Positions 43,066-54,068 of a stretch of 64,000 nt of DNA are shown one piece after another. Position 1 is the stretch's first letter. Each line of letters starts with the position of its first letter. This DNA is from Thelephora terrestris (taxonomy: Eukaryota; Basidiomycota; Agaricomycetes; Thelephorales; Thelephoraceae): contig WIUZ02000004.1 in the NCBI GenBank assembly GCA_015956445.1, forward strand, positions 1,302,001-1,366,000, given 5' to 3'. A model generated the notes under the pieces. That model was not told where the DNA came from. It saw only the letters and a list, made by a program, of their open reading frames with translations, and made no database searches. Position numbers and translations under genes: made by a program.

Positions 43066-46000
43066 TTAGTCAGCATTGCCTTCCAGTAGGCGCTTTATTT
43101 GCGATCTCAGACCGCTATCCAGGCACCTCATGCGCCATAAACAACTTTCATCACCGTCTTCACTCTCCCTAATTCTCAGTAATGCAGGTTGTGACGGTCC
43201 AGGTCTCGAAGGCTTTACCGCCACGATCTTGAGCTCACCTGCAACATGATTCGTTAACTTCTTTCGTGATTTTGGAATGAAACGAAGGATATAGAACCAT
43301 TGAATGGAGGCTGGTCCGAGGAGATGACTCGTAGCTTTAGCTGGAGTTTCTGTAAAAGTCGAACGACGTCATCCGAGGACCGTTCACACCATCCCCTCGA
43401 ATTAGAGTCCTCTAGATTGCTCCATATGGACTCGAAATCGATGCTTTGAGATGCCGCATCCTGTTCCTCGTGTACGGCCGGGTCTGGGTCTGCGATAAAA
43501 GGAGAATCTAAATTGATCAGGTCCGCCCTGTCGGCCTGTAAAGAGTCACGTTTCATCCATGCGGAATTCTACTACAGCGGAAGCCAGCTCACCAGGCGGT
43601 CGACTCCAAGGTTCGCATTCAAGAACGGGGAGTAATCCAGGTTCCTGACCTCGCTAGTCATCAAGGCCAAGTCCCCCGCAGTCATCGTCTTCGCCATCTC
43701 TGGGTCCACGTAGTCGGAACTCAATGAATCCACAGATACTTGAGAGGAACTCCTCGCTGACAAAGAGCTTCTGCTTCTATGTTGGGTGGGAGAGCGAGAA
43801 TTTAGCCTCCTGGGTGGTGGCGGGGCTTCGTAGGCATCGTATCGTAATGGCCGTTGTGGGGGTGAGTGAGGGGGTGACAACGCTGGAACGAGCGAGGATG
43901 CCTGGGACGTCGAGGGTTGTTCATGGGGTTGCGTGGTTGGTTCATGCCCCTGACCGTAGTTGAGCTCAAGAGATAGGGCAAAATCTGGGAGCTGTGAGGG
44001 TATGTCAGCAACCTGATAGAAGTAACCACTGGGTCACGAACCGAGGATGACTTCGCCGTAGACACAATCTTCCGCAGGAAATCCTTGTTTTCTACACAAA
44101 ACAGGAACTGGTCGTATCTCTGTAAAGAGGGGTGCATTGGCGGCAATTCAGAAACAGTGGAAAATCATCAAACCCGTCGTAAGAGTTTCCCGGCAGTCTC
44201 TGCCACCTTCTTGACTCTCCCGATGATATCTTCGGGGACTTCCTCGCATTCGTTGGAAAGCATGAGCATGGCCAGTACGCATGCTTCCTTCACGGACGCT
44301 AAATGATTTCGAGTCAAGCCAATGTCAGATCATCCTCCGGATCCACTTACCAGTGCAGGCGGGGAACCTAGCTGATAACCCCCGCAGCAGACTTTCCGGA
44401 GAAACTGCCACCAATTTGTTATACTCGCACGCTAGCGCGGCAGCGATAAGTAGGAACGTGGGGCCCATGGCAACGCTTTCTTCCGTTAAAGCTATCAATA
44501 ACACGGCGATTCCATCCACGGCCGAGAACGAAGCTACGGGTGGTTGGTGAGTGGGGTTCTTGGACAATTCCAAGAAACGGACCGGTTCGTATGTACGTCA
44601 AGGCGTACTCAACCACTTCTTGTATCACCCTCCCAGCCGTATCTTCGCCTTCAATTGTTTTCAACACCTGGATAAGGTACTGCGCGTACGCTTCACTGTT
44701 TTCCCCGCTGAGTACCTCCGCTATTTGTAGCATCCGGAGGGAATATCCCGCCTTGATATCCATGGTCACTGCCGAGGAAACGGATTCCAACATCCGCGAG
44801 AAGTAGGATACAACGATCTCGGGTTCCACTTTGTGCAGGACATTCAGTGTCTGGGATATCCATCTCAGAGGCATTTGGATATTGGTGAAGTTGTATCGCG
44901 TACCTTCTTCCGGATCATACCATCTGGGGCATCGAGTTGCTGCATTATAAGTTCTACTTCAAGCGCGTCTAACACCGACGGGACTTGTGGATCGGTCCCA
45001 GCCCATAATCGCGGCTCAGCCGTCTCGAGCAAGCAAAGCAAAAGATATTTATCGTTCGGGGAGCTTGATCCGACCAGATGACGCACATAAGTGATTGGAG
45101 AAAGGGAGGAACTGACGGATGGTATCGTAGCGACCGTTATGGCCTTCGTTACTTGGAATAACAATGCTATGCAATGGTTGAATAACAGCTCACGGTCAAA
45201 CAATGGCATATGCACCTGGATTCAAGCTTTCCTTTTGTGCAGCAAACTTGGCAATGCTATGATAAAGCCCAAGCTGGTCCGCAGGCGGCCTGCACAAGGC
45301 TTGAGGGACATGAGCAGGGAAACAACGTGGTGCTCACCCGACTTTACACAGAACACTGAGAATGTGTGTGAGAAGAGATGATTGGGAGGGGTCCGAGCGG
45401 TTCTTCCAGCACTGTAGGAGTAGCGCTACAGTCCTACTTCGGGCATCTTCCCTCGTGACAAGAGATACCTGCAGGGATTCAGTGTTCGCAGATTCATTGA
45501 AATGATCGGAGCACCTACTTGAACAATATCAGGAACCAGTATAAGGGCAGCGTTCGCAACACCTGAGTCGAGGTCTCTTAGTCGTTTTTGTACCTTCACA
45601 GTCATTGGCTCAATAACACTCTGCTGTTTCTTCGACAGGGCTCGGAGTGCAAGAAGGGACCTTCGGCGAACGTGATGTCTTGATGACCCAAGGTGTGAAT
45701 AAGATGTATTTTATTGCTGCAAGTGAGGCGTACTGACGAATTATGGGAAAGGGTATCGTAAAGGCGAGTCTGGACAGCAGGTATTATGTCTTCCAGGGGA
45801 TACTGAATGATTGTGTCCAATGCTAGGCAGACCCTTGCGACGGAGGGGCTTTCCAAGTCCTGGGTAGAACGTGGTTGTGGAAGGCAGTCTGAAGGGTGAA
45901 ACACAACCAAACCTTCCGAAGAGTGTTGACCAACAATAAGCTTGCTGGATGATCAGATGGCATTACCTCCACGCAGAACAAGTAACCTGCAGAGCGTTAA

Positions 46001-46386
46001 CCTACACAACCCAGGCTATGGCGGTGCACCCACCAATGCGTTTATCGGGAACACTCTGTCCAATCTCAGCCAGATTTATAGCCTTGGGCAGCGCGAAATT
46101 CAAATCTGGGCGATGGGATCCGGTGAAGGTTGTTGAACAGTACAGCAAGATAATCAGGCATTCTTTGCATTCACGCTAGATATTTGTGTGGCTGAGAGAT
46201 TGAAAGGGAATGAAACAGCGCACAGACCATGGACAACGATCGACCAGCGAACTGTTTTCGAATCGAGGCCACTTGCCCCAGTAGAGCATTGTCGACAGCC
46301 TGGAGAGAAGCAGCGTTCTCGACCTGTCGTACGAGAGCGTAGTGTGCTCTGCTCAAAGCGCCAGAAGAAAGGAACGGAACATCCAT
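43066..46386 (-). CDS. Adaptin large subunit, AP-4 epsilon-like
   Basis: Large adaptins form the trunk of heterotetrameric coats that sort cargo at trans-Golgi and endosome membranes. Fifteen exons (46386-46228, 46175-46034, 45986-45913, 45859-45738, 45678-45519, 45468-45338, 45289-45216, 45166-44904, 44850-44583, 44533-44351, 44298-44174, 44119-44042, 43991-43593, 43535-43298, 43238-43066) give 862 residues. The helical-repeat trunk begins MDVPFLSSGALSRAHYALVR and contains CKECLIILLYCSTTFTG, PDKRIGYLFCVEVM, SPSVARVCLALDTII and HHVRRRSLLALRALSK. A Ser/Pro-rich hinge (LSPPHSPPQRPLR, RSRSSLSARSSSQ) leads to a short C-terminal part. Assignment to epsilon rather than gamma or delta rests on the N-terminus and overall pattern and is less certain than the adaptin call. 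It is divergent from Swi3. Confidence 0.82.
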
Positions 46387-46549
46387 GGCACTGGCAGAGG
46401 TTGGGGGTAGAGGCTAAGGCACGTGAAACGTGACTGGAATTTTCCCGTTTTGGACACCGGCGGTGTCGTCTACTCCGACCAGTGTTCTAACGTCGCGTTC
46501 AGTCACGTTCCATCCGGCATAATCCCCGCCCCAACCCTTATCTTCTTCG
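46387..46549. promoter_or_regulatory. 163-nt divergent promoter, adaptin / Swi3
   Basis: Only 163 nt separate the start codons. The region has an ACGTGAAACGTGAC pair of ACGTGA-like words near 46420-46433 and a further CACGTT near 46503. These ACGTG cores resemble common fungal activator sites, but no factor is assigned. Confidence 0.45.
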
Positions 46550-48620
46550 ATGTCAACGACGGACTCTCCGAGGAGAACTGAGTCACCCGTGTGTGTTTCT
46601 CTACGCGTGCATCCGCTCTTTGCTCACTATTCACCAGCAAGTCCAGGGTGCTATACCCGTCGATCCTGAAAACGCTTCCGGGAAGCGTGGCGAACTCGAG
46701 CCTGTACAAGGCGGACAAATCGGAAACCTTGCCCCATTTGAGCCCACTACCAGTGGCCAATCCTCTTCTGGCCCGCTCAAAAACGAAGAGGACGTGGACA
46801 TGGGTGAAGGTGGAGAGGAAGAGGGTGAATCTGGCGAAGAAAACGAAGAAGAAGACGCAGCCCAACTTGAGGCTACAAGGACCCGCCTTGAGGACCAAGC
46901 TAGAAAGTACCTAGCGCAGCAAACACACCAAGTGATCATCCCGTCCTACTCTGCTTGGTTCGACATGTCCAAAATCCACGAGGTCGAACGACGAGCACTC
47001 CCAGAGTTTTTCAACTCTCGCAATAGGTCAAAAACGCCGTCCATTTACAAGGAATACCGCGACTTCATGATCAACGCCTACCGTCTTCGGCCCACAGAGT
47101 ACCTCACGGTTACTGCTTGTAGAAGGAACTTGGCTGGAGACGTTTGTGCGATCATGCGAGTTCATGCATTCTTGGAGCAGTGGGGGTTAGTCAACTACCA
47201 GGTGCGCCTAAACTTTCTGTGTTTGGGTTTGAGGCTAAACCGTAGAGTGTAGATTGATCCAGAGCAGCGACCTGCCACTCTTGCACCACCATTCACGGGT
47301 CATTTCCGTGTTATCCTTGACACCCCACGCGGCCTACAATCCCTCCATCCCGGTACACGCCCGGGACACCCTCGATCCCAAATCCAAGGTCAAGGCCAAA
47401 ACGGTCAGATCAAACTCGGTTCTGGTAGCAATGTAGCTTCAACACTCGAACTGAGATCAAACATCTACCAAACCACCCCCAAAGCGGCGCGACACGTTTC
47501 TTCGGACGATGCCAAAACCCTGGCGGGAACCTCTGTAAACGGAACCGCTCAACCAACATCCCACTCTTGTAACACTTGCGGCGTGGACTGTACTTCTATA
47601 CGATATTACTCCCTCAAAGTCAAGAATTTCTCGCTCTGTCCACCATGTTACCTCGATGGCCGCTTCCCTACCACCATGTTCAGCGGCGACTTCGTGAAGC
47701 TGACCTCCTCTACGAACGGTGTCCATCACACTGGGGACGACGACTGGACGGATCAGGAGACGCTTCTGCTTTTGGAGGCTATCGAAATGTATGACGACGA
47801 CTGGAATGCCATCGAAGAGCACGTCGGTTCCCGAACTGCTCAGCAATGTATCCGCAAGTTCCTGGAGCTACCGATTGAGGACCCATACCTCCAGACGGAA
47901 GGTTCCTTGGGCCCACTGCGGTTCGGCCGAGTGCCATTCGAACAGGCGGATAATCCAGTTATGAGCGTCGTCGCCTGGCTGGCTGGTGTCATGGGGCCTG
48001 GAGTCGCGAGCCAGGCTGCGAAGACAGCCTTGCACAACCTGACGGATGGAAAGACGGAAGAGGATGAACAGAAGTCTACCGACGCTTCGAAGGAGGGTGA
48101 AACCGCCCAAACTTCATCCAATAAGGACGAGACTTCGGCGAATGAGACCGGAGACGGTATGAATGTGGATGGTCCCGAGCAGAGGAATGGGTCCGGAATT
48201 TCACATTCGAAGGTTGTCCGTGCGGCGAATCTCGCCCTCGGCGCGTCAGCCAAGGCGGCGGATACCCTCGCAGATGCAGAGGATGCCCACATCAAGTCAA
48301 CGTTGGCCAACCTCATCAAGCTTACACTCACGAAGTTGGAGATAAAAATGGCCCAGTTCGAGGAACTGGAGGAGCTGTTGGAGGAAGAGAGGAAGGGCCT
48401 GGAGAGTGCACGTGTGGCTTTATTAAACGAGCGGCTGACGGTCAAACAGTCGTTGGAAGCGGTTCGCGCGGAGTTGCAGAGCAATGGGGTCGACACTGGC
48501 GTCATTGCCAACATGGGATATACTGGACAGGGCACGAGAGTCGTTGGGGTCCAGGATGGGACTTCTTTAGAGGGAGTAGGGGGACCAATTCCTGGAGGTT
48601 CGATGATCCCCCTTGCTTGA
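46550..48620 (+). CDS. SWI/SNF-RSC subunit, Swi3/Rsc8 type (SWIRM-ZZ-SANT)
   Basis: This is a scaffold subunit of SWI/SNF or RSC nucleosome remodellers. Three exons (46550-46588, 46638-47201, 47253-48620) give 656 residues. An acidic N-terminus precedes the SWIRM domain (about 110-200: [48 protein letters not shown]). A ZZ-type zinc region follows near residue 307 (CNTCGVDC...CPPC), then a SANT domain near 363 ([34 protein letters not shown]). A SWIRM-associated helical block ([20 protein letters not shown]) and a C-terminal coiled coil ([18 protein letters not shown]) complete the family layout. Swi3 and Rsc8 cannot be separated from motifs alone. The first exon encodes only 13 residues. Convergent with Bub2. 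Confidence 0.93.
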
Positions 48621-48760
48621 GTCGATATGTATATCGTAGATAGCGTTCTCTCTGCTTCTTGCTTTCGAAACCGTTTAAAGGCCGAAAACATTTCACATTG
48701 GGGAGCACATAGCAAAGAAAAACATGGAGATGACTACAGAAGGGACAGAACCCGGAGGGA

Positions 48761-49958
48761 TCAGCGGTCAACGACTTCGTAAGGATGGCGAACAAGCTCA
48801 TCATAGAGGTCACTTGGGAGGTCTCGGACAAGAGTGACGGCGATACCTATGACGGGTAATGCCTCTAAAGGCGGGAAAGTACGTAGCAGGCGCATCGGGC
48901 TGGAGACGCAATAAGCCGTTGCGTTCGGGTAGAGCCCCTCAGTTGCTTACCTCGAAGAACTCATCACCTCTTCCCTAATCAAAAGCAATTGAGCAATAAC
49001 GCACAGAACGTTCAAGTGCACGCCGAAAGCCAGAAGGAAGTCCCATAGTTTTAGAACCTGATCGAGCGGCGGGGTGCACGCGCACAGAGTAAGCACAGCT
49101 ACACAATTGGCGTCAGCACGGTTCCTGAAACGTGCGAGCCATGGCACTGACAAGGGAAGGCATATAGTTCTGCCGAAAGATTTTTCGACCGGAGGTATTG
49201 GAAAAGTTCGGGGTCGACAATTTTCAGACACCGATCCAGTAACTTCAAGCCGCGGTGAACGCCTTCAAGCGTTGGTTGGACGTATAGGGGGCAAGACTCT
49301 TCGATAAATTTAGCAAAGCAGAAAAAAGCTTCGACTTCGGATGGCATGGTGTAGAGGAATGGGGCGGCCAAAACGTTCATCCCTTGTACATATGTGAATC
49401 CAAGTCGCTGGGAGTCTTCGCGATCTGCAACCTTTGGGTAACCCCTCCACAGCAATGAGGCAAAAAGGGACGAACCGTAATTCCTCCAGACAAAAGCATC
49501 GAGAAGTCGTACAAGCATATCTTCACGGACACGTTCTTTGAAACCCCTATCTGTGGCAAGGGTCCTGGATAACGCATCTTGAGCCTGGGCACGAATCCTC
49601 TTTCTGAGACGCTACCTGAAGGTGTCGTTCCTGATCTTTTCTCTGACCTCGCAGGGTCCCCTAGACACGTACTCGAGGAAGGTGTTTGCCGACAGTTCCG
49701 TCACGCCCAAGAGTATCTTCCATATCCTTGGCCTGAGGGTAGAGTCCTACAAGCTTGATATGTGATGAGGACGTTATTTAGACGCGAGACGGTGCTCACG
49801 GCTGCGGAGGGAATCCCATCGACCAAGATCAGCCGTCGGAGCTTTTTGACAGCTTCGTTGAGATCCGCTGCAGACCGCACCTTCGAGGATGACCTTGGTA
49901 ATGCCAAGATCTTGTTGAACGACTTTGCCGTGTCGGATGTCGAAGGTTTCGAAGACAT
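48761..49958 (-). CDS. BUB2: Mitotic exit GAP Bub2 (TBC domain)
   Basis: Bub2 with Bfa1/Byr4 is the GAP for the Tem1/Spg1 GTPase and holds mitotic exit or septation until the spindle is positioned, acting at spindle poles. Six exons (49958-49800, 49746-49616, 49564-49476, 49424-49152, 49098-48951, 48899-48761) give 312 residues, typical for Bub2. The TBC motifs are visible: LRPRIWKILLGV with the arginine finger, FTYVQGMNVLAAPFLYTMPS with the glutamine finger, CPLYVQPTLEGVHRGLKLLD, KNLSAELYAFPSVLTL and QVLKLWDFLLAFGVHLN. Intron 3 (49475-49425, 51 nt) is a multiple of three and would not break the frame if retained; it is removed because it interrupts a conserved stretch. Confidence 0.93.
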
Positions 49959-50276
49959 TCACTACAGAAAGGGAAAGAATGAAGTCTTCAGGATATCTTC
50001 GAGGTGAAGCCAGCCTAGTTCCAGCGGTGAAGGTCGCTTGCCTGGGAGCAGTTTGGGTAACTTGTAAAAAGTCAGGAAACGCCCATCATTGGGGCCCATG
50101 CCGATCTCGTTCCGCATTTGCAAGTCACGTGTGTCATTGCATTTCTTCCGTCGTGACCGCTGTGAGTCCCGTGAACCGTTCTCTTGGGTCATTCAACGCT
50201 TTGCTGAATGTTTTCGGTTTCAGGCAAACCCAGCCTCTGGGTGGGAGTCAACCCGAGACACAAGTTTTGGGTATTC
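49959..50276. other. Divergent region Bub2 / helical-repeat gene
   Basis: About 320 nt with no separate gene. If the helical-repeat protein starts at 50208 instead of 50277, its first 69 nt of coding sequence lie here. Confidence 0.5.
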
Positions 50277-52343
50277 ATGGCAGCATGGGTGACACCTGTG
50301 TCCGTCCTTCGAATACCTGCCCGGATCGAACTCTGGAGTTGGGCAACTAGATCAGTCTCACTCTCATTCGCAAGGAATTCCGCCATCTCCACTCCTTACG
50401 CTGAAACCTCTCCGATGATTGCTCTCCGGGACTGCCCAACCCCCAAAACTCAACTGGACTCGTCAATATTCGAAGTTTTGGAAGATTACGAGTACCGATC
50501 TGTTGCCGAGTCGTTCAAGCATTCCCTTGCTGCCACCTCACCCGTCGCCAACAACTCGAGTGACTTGCTTTCCTCGTTTCTGGTCCAGCTACTTGACCAA
50601 CGTGATTATATCGGTGCCAATCATGCGCGGAAAGAAATGATTCAACACCAATATCCGATCACCCCCGACCACGCATTTGTTTGGCCTGCGGTCCAAGTTG
50701 CCGAGTCCCCCGCAGATCCAGCCGTGAAATTGAGAGAATTTCACGAGTGGATGACTCTCCTCCCGGTCGCAGATGAAGAAAAGAAACGGCGACCCATGTT
50801 TGGCACCCTGATGCACATACTCAGCCACAGCAAGCAAGTTGACGTCGAGCTCATCATGGCCTTCGCGCGCATATGCGTTTCGAAGGGCTACATAATCGAT
50901 ATTCCCGAACGGATGATCCCCCTTGTCGTTCGGTTCGCTCTTCCCTCTGTCAGCCTCAAGTTCCTTGAAGATCTCCGCTCGTTGGCCACCGAAAACCACA
51001 CTCTTAACAGGCAGATGAGACGGAAAATTCGATTTTGGTGTAAGGCCGCCATGGTGGAGTACCTTGGCGTCGGTTTAGTCAAAGAAGCAATCATGGTCTT
51101 TCAAATGGGCTTGCTATATGGCTTCAGCCTCCCTCAAGTTCCCTCCCGCTGGCTGGCGCAGGCAGTTGCCAAGGATCCCGATCGTTATATGATATCTGAA
51201 GAGACTATGGCGATAATCAAGCGTCCAAAAAATCGCCGTTCACGCCACATATCTCCCCAACTCCGCCGCAAACGCCACGTACCTCCCAAAATCCGCTGTA
51301 AACACTACACACCTCCTAAAATTCGCCGTAAACGCCACATACATCCCAAACGCCGCCGCCCCGGTCTACTACGAGACATCCCTCTAGCCCTCAGCCCCTC
51401 AGATGTGAACTTGGATCCGCTTGGTCCGGAAGCACTCCTGATGAGGGTATGGGAGAAAGCTCGTTCCGTGAAACCACCAGACCCACTCGACATCGCGCAT
51501 TTTCTGGAGGTCTTCGACTCCCAGCCGGCTATAATACAGAGACTTTTCGCCTATAACCAACGCAAACCTATTCGATATCGTGGGCAATGGATATTAGGCG
51601 AATTGCTCTATTACTTCAGGCGCAAGGAATGGAAAGAATTGATCGGGGCTTTCGACACATACTTCTTCCGGGCTGGGGTTCCCGCGAACCTCGACGAATA
51701 CAAATCACGGGGGAGGGTGACTGCTGTCGCCGTGCAGCAACGGTTGTTTCCATCGTCTTACCATACTAGCCTGGTGTGGATGGCGCATGTGGAAATCCTG
51801 CAAAAGGCTCGTCCTGTGGAGGACCTATTCAAGGAGCTGGTTGAGCAGGTAACTGCGTCGAAAACCAGAAACTACGAACGGCTGGGGCCGTCGCTGGTTT
51901 CTACATCTAGTGAGATGTTCAGCGCAGTTCATTTCACCCCATTCTTGGTCGCAGCATACCGGAAGCGGAAATACAAGCGCCTCGTGACGACGTTTCATGA
52001 GATGTCTCGCTTGGGGATTGAGCCGCGCGTAGAACAAATCTCGCTACTGGCCGGTGCTTTGGCTGGATTGGCCAGGGGCAACGAAGCTACCTCTTCCGTG
52101 GATCGGATCGAAGGCCTTTTGAAAGAGCCAGGTGCAATCGGGTCACGGCGACCGCTCCGGGATCTTCCCAGAGATGTGGCCCTTTATCTGCCCGCTCTGA
52201 GGAGGTTTTTGGATAGGAAGTGTGCTTCTAGGGCGGCTCTGGTGGGGCGGCGGATAGTGGGGTGTGGTTATGTGACAGGTACCAATCCCAGCGTCGACGA
52301 ATTGCTGGCGAAGGCCGGTATTCCCACTTCAGCTGGCAACTGA
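50277..52343 (+). CDS. Single-exon helical-repeat (PPR-like) protein, probably mitochondrial
   Basis: One intron-free frame of 689 codons encodes 688 residues. The N-terminus (MAAWVTPVSVLRIPARIELW) is basic, hydroxylated and free of acidic residues early on, as in mitochondrial presequences. An in-frame ATG at 50208 would add 23 residues. The body is alpha-helical with repeated blocks such as LLSSFLVQLLDQRDYIGANH, KRLVTTFHEMSRLGIEPRVE and ISLLAGALAGLARGN, which look like degenerate PPR units. Such proteins usually act on organellar mRNAs or ribosomes; no specific target can be named. A basic insertion encoded by 30-nt tandem repeats splits the protein near residue 325. Lack of introns is exceptional in this window. 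Confidence 0.82.
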   Translation: MAAWVTPVSVLRIPARIELWSWATRSVSLSFARNSAISTPYAETSPMIALRDCPTPKTQLDSSIFEVLEDYEYRSVAESFKHSLAATSPVANNSSDLLSSFLVQLLDQRDYIGANHARKEMIQHQYPITPDHAFVWPAVQVAESPADPAVKLREFHEWMTLLPVADEEKKRRPMFGTLMHILSHSKQVDVELIMAFARICVSKGYIIDIPERMIPLVVRFALPSVSLKFLEDLRSLATENHTLNRQMRRKIRFWCKAAMVEYLGVGLVKEAIMVFQMGLLYGFSLPQVPSRWLAQAVAKDPDRYMISEETMAIIKRPKNRRSRHISPQLRRKRHVPPKIRCKHYTPPKIRRKRHIHPKRRRPGLLRDIPLALSPSDVNLDPLGPEALLMRVWEKARSVKPPDPLDIAHFLEVFDSQPAIIQRLFAYNQRKPIRYRGQWILGELLYYFRRKEWKELIGAFDTYFFRAGVPANLDEYKSRGRVTAVAVQQRLFPSSYHTSLVWMAHVEILQKARPVEDLFKELVEQVTASKTRNYERLGPSLVSTSSEMFSAVHFTPFLVAAYRKRKYKRLVTTFHEMSRLGIEPRVEQISLLAGALAGLARGNEATSSVDRIEGLLKEPGAIGSRRPLRDLPRDVALYLPALRRFLDRKCASRAALVGRRIVGCGYVTGTNPSVDELLAKAGIPTSAGN
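51234..51360 (+). repeat. 30-nt coding tandem repeat, about 4.2 copies
   Basis: Units begin at 51234, 51264, 51294 and 51324, with a partial unit from 51354. Each starts CGCCG or CGCTG and runs through a conserved CGCCAC/ACTACAC core to CCCAAA. The period keeps the frame and encodes basic decapeptides such as RRKRHVPPKI. Copies differ at several positions. Confidence 0.9.
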
Positions 52344-52686
52344 TGATTTTTGTAAGTGGGGAGAAAAGGCTCCAGCCTAGAATGCCCAGCTAACTTCCGC
52401 TCCTTTGAGGCCACTTAGACCGATATTAGACCGCTACACCCTTGCGCATCTGCATCTTGCTTGTGGCCATCAATTCATCCCCGGAATATCTCGAGAGTGG
52501 ATTTTTGCGCGCGGTTGCCACATTAATTACACAAACGGTAGTAGGCAAAATGGAATGGTTTATTTTGACGTCCGTGATCGTTCCACTTTTCAAGTCATTG
52601 TTCCGCTGGCACTATATTACCGTCGGCAAGTCTAATGGCCAGCTCAGTCCACGTCCACCCTCACCAAATTTACCACCCGCGCATCC
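52344..52686. other. Intergenic region upstream of Erg2
   Basis: Short open frames only, none supported. It should contain the 3' UTR of the preceding gene and the Erg2 promoter. Confidence 0.5.
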
Positions 52687-53542
52687 ATGGCTGGAAAGCC
52701 CGCAGACGACAATTGTGTAACGAAATGGGGGTATCGCCTAATGCTTTTATGCCTTGCCTACGTTGCTTGCCAATGGCTTGACAAAATCAAGGTCCGTCGG
52801 GTCGGAAACCGCGTTCTAATAGTTATGAAGTTGCTCATCACGCGTTTTCAGGACGGCTGGTATGTGCTCAATCCAACGCACCTTCAAAGTCTGGCCAAAG
52901 ACGCCATTGCGGTTCATGGAGAGAACATGAACGGGATCATCAACCATATAGTAACGAACCTTACGACCGAGTATCCTCAGTTATCTCCATCCACGTCTTT
53001 ATGGACAATACCTTTCCAAAAGTCGCCGTCCCCCATTGTTTTCAACACCGATTCATCTGAGTGGGTGTTCAACAACGCGGGGGGTGCGATGGGCGCCATG
53101 TACATCATCCACGCGTCCGTCACCGAGTATCTGATCATCTTCGGCACCCCACTTGGAACCGAGGGGCACAGCGGTCTCCACACTGCGGACGACTACTTCC
53201 ACATCCTCCAAGGCGAGCAGTGGGTGTTTGAGCCTGGCCAACTCACCAAGACGGTTTATGGTCCCGGTACTGTCAACCTCATGAAACGGGGTGTGGCCAG
53301 GCAGTATAAAATGCACGAAGGATGCTGGGCTCTGGAGTACGCTAGGGGTAAGGAACGTCCCCCGAATATCACGTTTCATTGAATTGACCGACGCGTGCGT
53401 CTTCGCAGGCTGGATTCCGTTGATGTTGCCATTTGGCTACGCTGACGCGCTTTCCTCCACCTTGGACTACGTGACTCTGTACCGTACTACCGTGTGGACT
53501 GCTCGGGAGATCATTAAAAACCTCCTCGTCGGAAAGATCTAG
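52687..53542 (+). CDS. ERG2: Sterol C8-isomerase Erg2
   Basis: Erg2 moves the C8 double bond of fecosterol-type sterols to C7 in ergosterol synthesis and sits in the ER membrane; it is homologous to the sigma-1 receptor. Three exons (52687-52791, 52852-53347, 53409-53542) give 244 residues, slightly above the usual length. An N-terminal membrane anchor (YRLMLLCLAYVACQWLD) is followed by a cupin-like fold with ASVTEYLIIFGTPLGTEGHS, GLHTADDYFHILQGEQWVFE, MKRGVARQYKMHEGCWALEY and ARGWIPLMLPFGYADALSS. The conserved acidic and His residues of the sterol pocket are present. Intron 1 is 60 nt and open in frame, so an unspliced mRNA would add 20 residues; homology supports removal. Confidence 0.95.
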
Positions 53543-54068
53543 ATGACTTGTTTACACCGATCTTGTTTACACACTACAATGATAACTAGGAACACTAATA
53601 GCAATACTTCAGGCGTGCCTGCTACGCCTCGATGATTCGCTGAGCGGCCTGCCGAATGTTTGCAAGTCGAGAAGTATGTCATGACAGCTTGAGGTGCGTC
53701 AACTTTGGGGTGTGCTCATCGAGCCGAGGAATGCAACCGAGGGACATTTTCCCTTGCAGCCAGGACCGATGTCCAAGAAACCATCCGTTCCTGGCACCGG
53801 ATGTTTTGATATGTTTGAAACTTTCCAGCGAGGACAATAAAGGATGTTGTGTGTGATAAACCGACACCCACAATATGTAATGGACCTCATTATGAAAGCG
53901 AGGCAGGGTAAACTAGTCGCCACGTTCCAGACTATTACTTCATCCTGATTCTGAATGTGGATACAAAACGGATAGCCTTGTATCTTCGAGCCCTTCTCTG
54001 CCTGACCCACCGGTGGCTCATATATTTTTCGACCGTCGTCACCGTTCAGCGTCGTCTTGATCGAATTC
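53543..54068. other. Intergenic region between Erg2 and protoporphyrinogen oxidase
   Basis: A minus-strand frame of 143 codons runs through here into the next gene's first exon, but it has no recognisable domain and is taken as chance. The region holds the Erg2 3' UTR and the Hem14 promoter. Confidence 0.5.

Noticed and set aside
47840-48715. Antisense ORF of 291 codons over the Swi3 gene
   Set aside because: A shadow of the sense frame, which encodes clear SANT and SWIRM-associated motifs.
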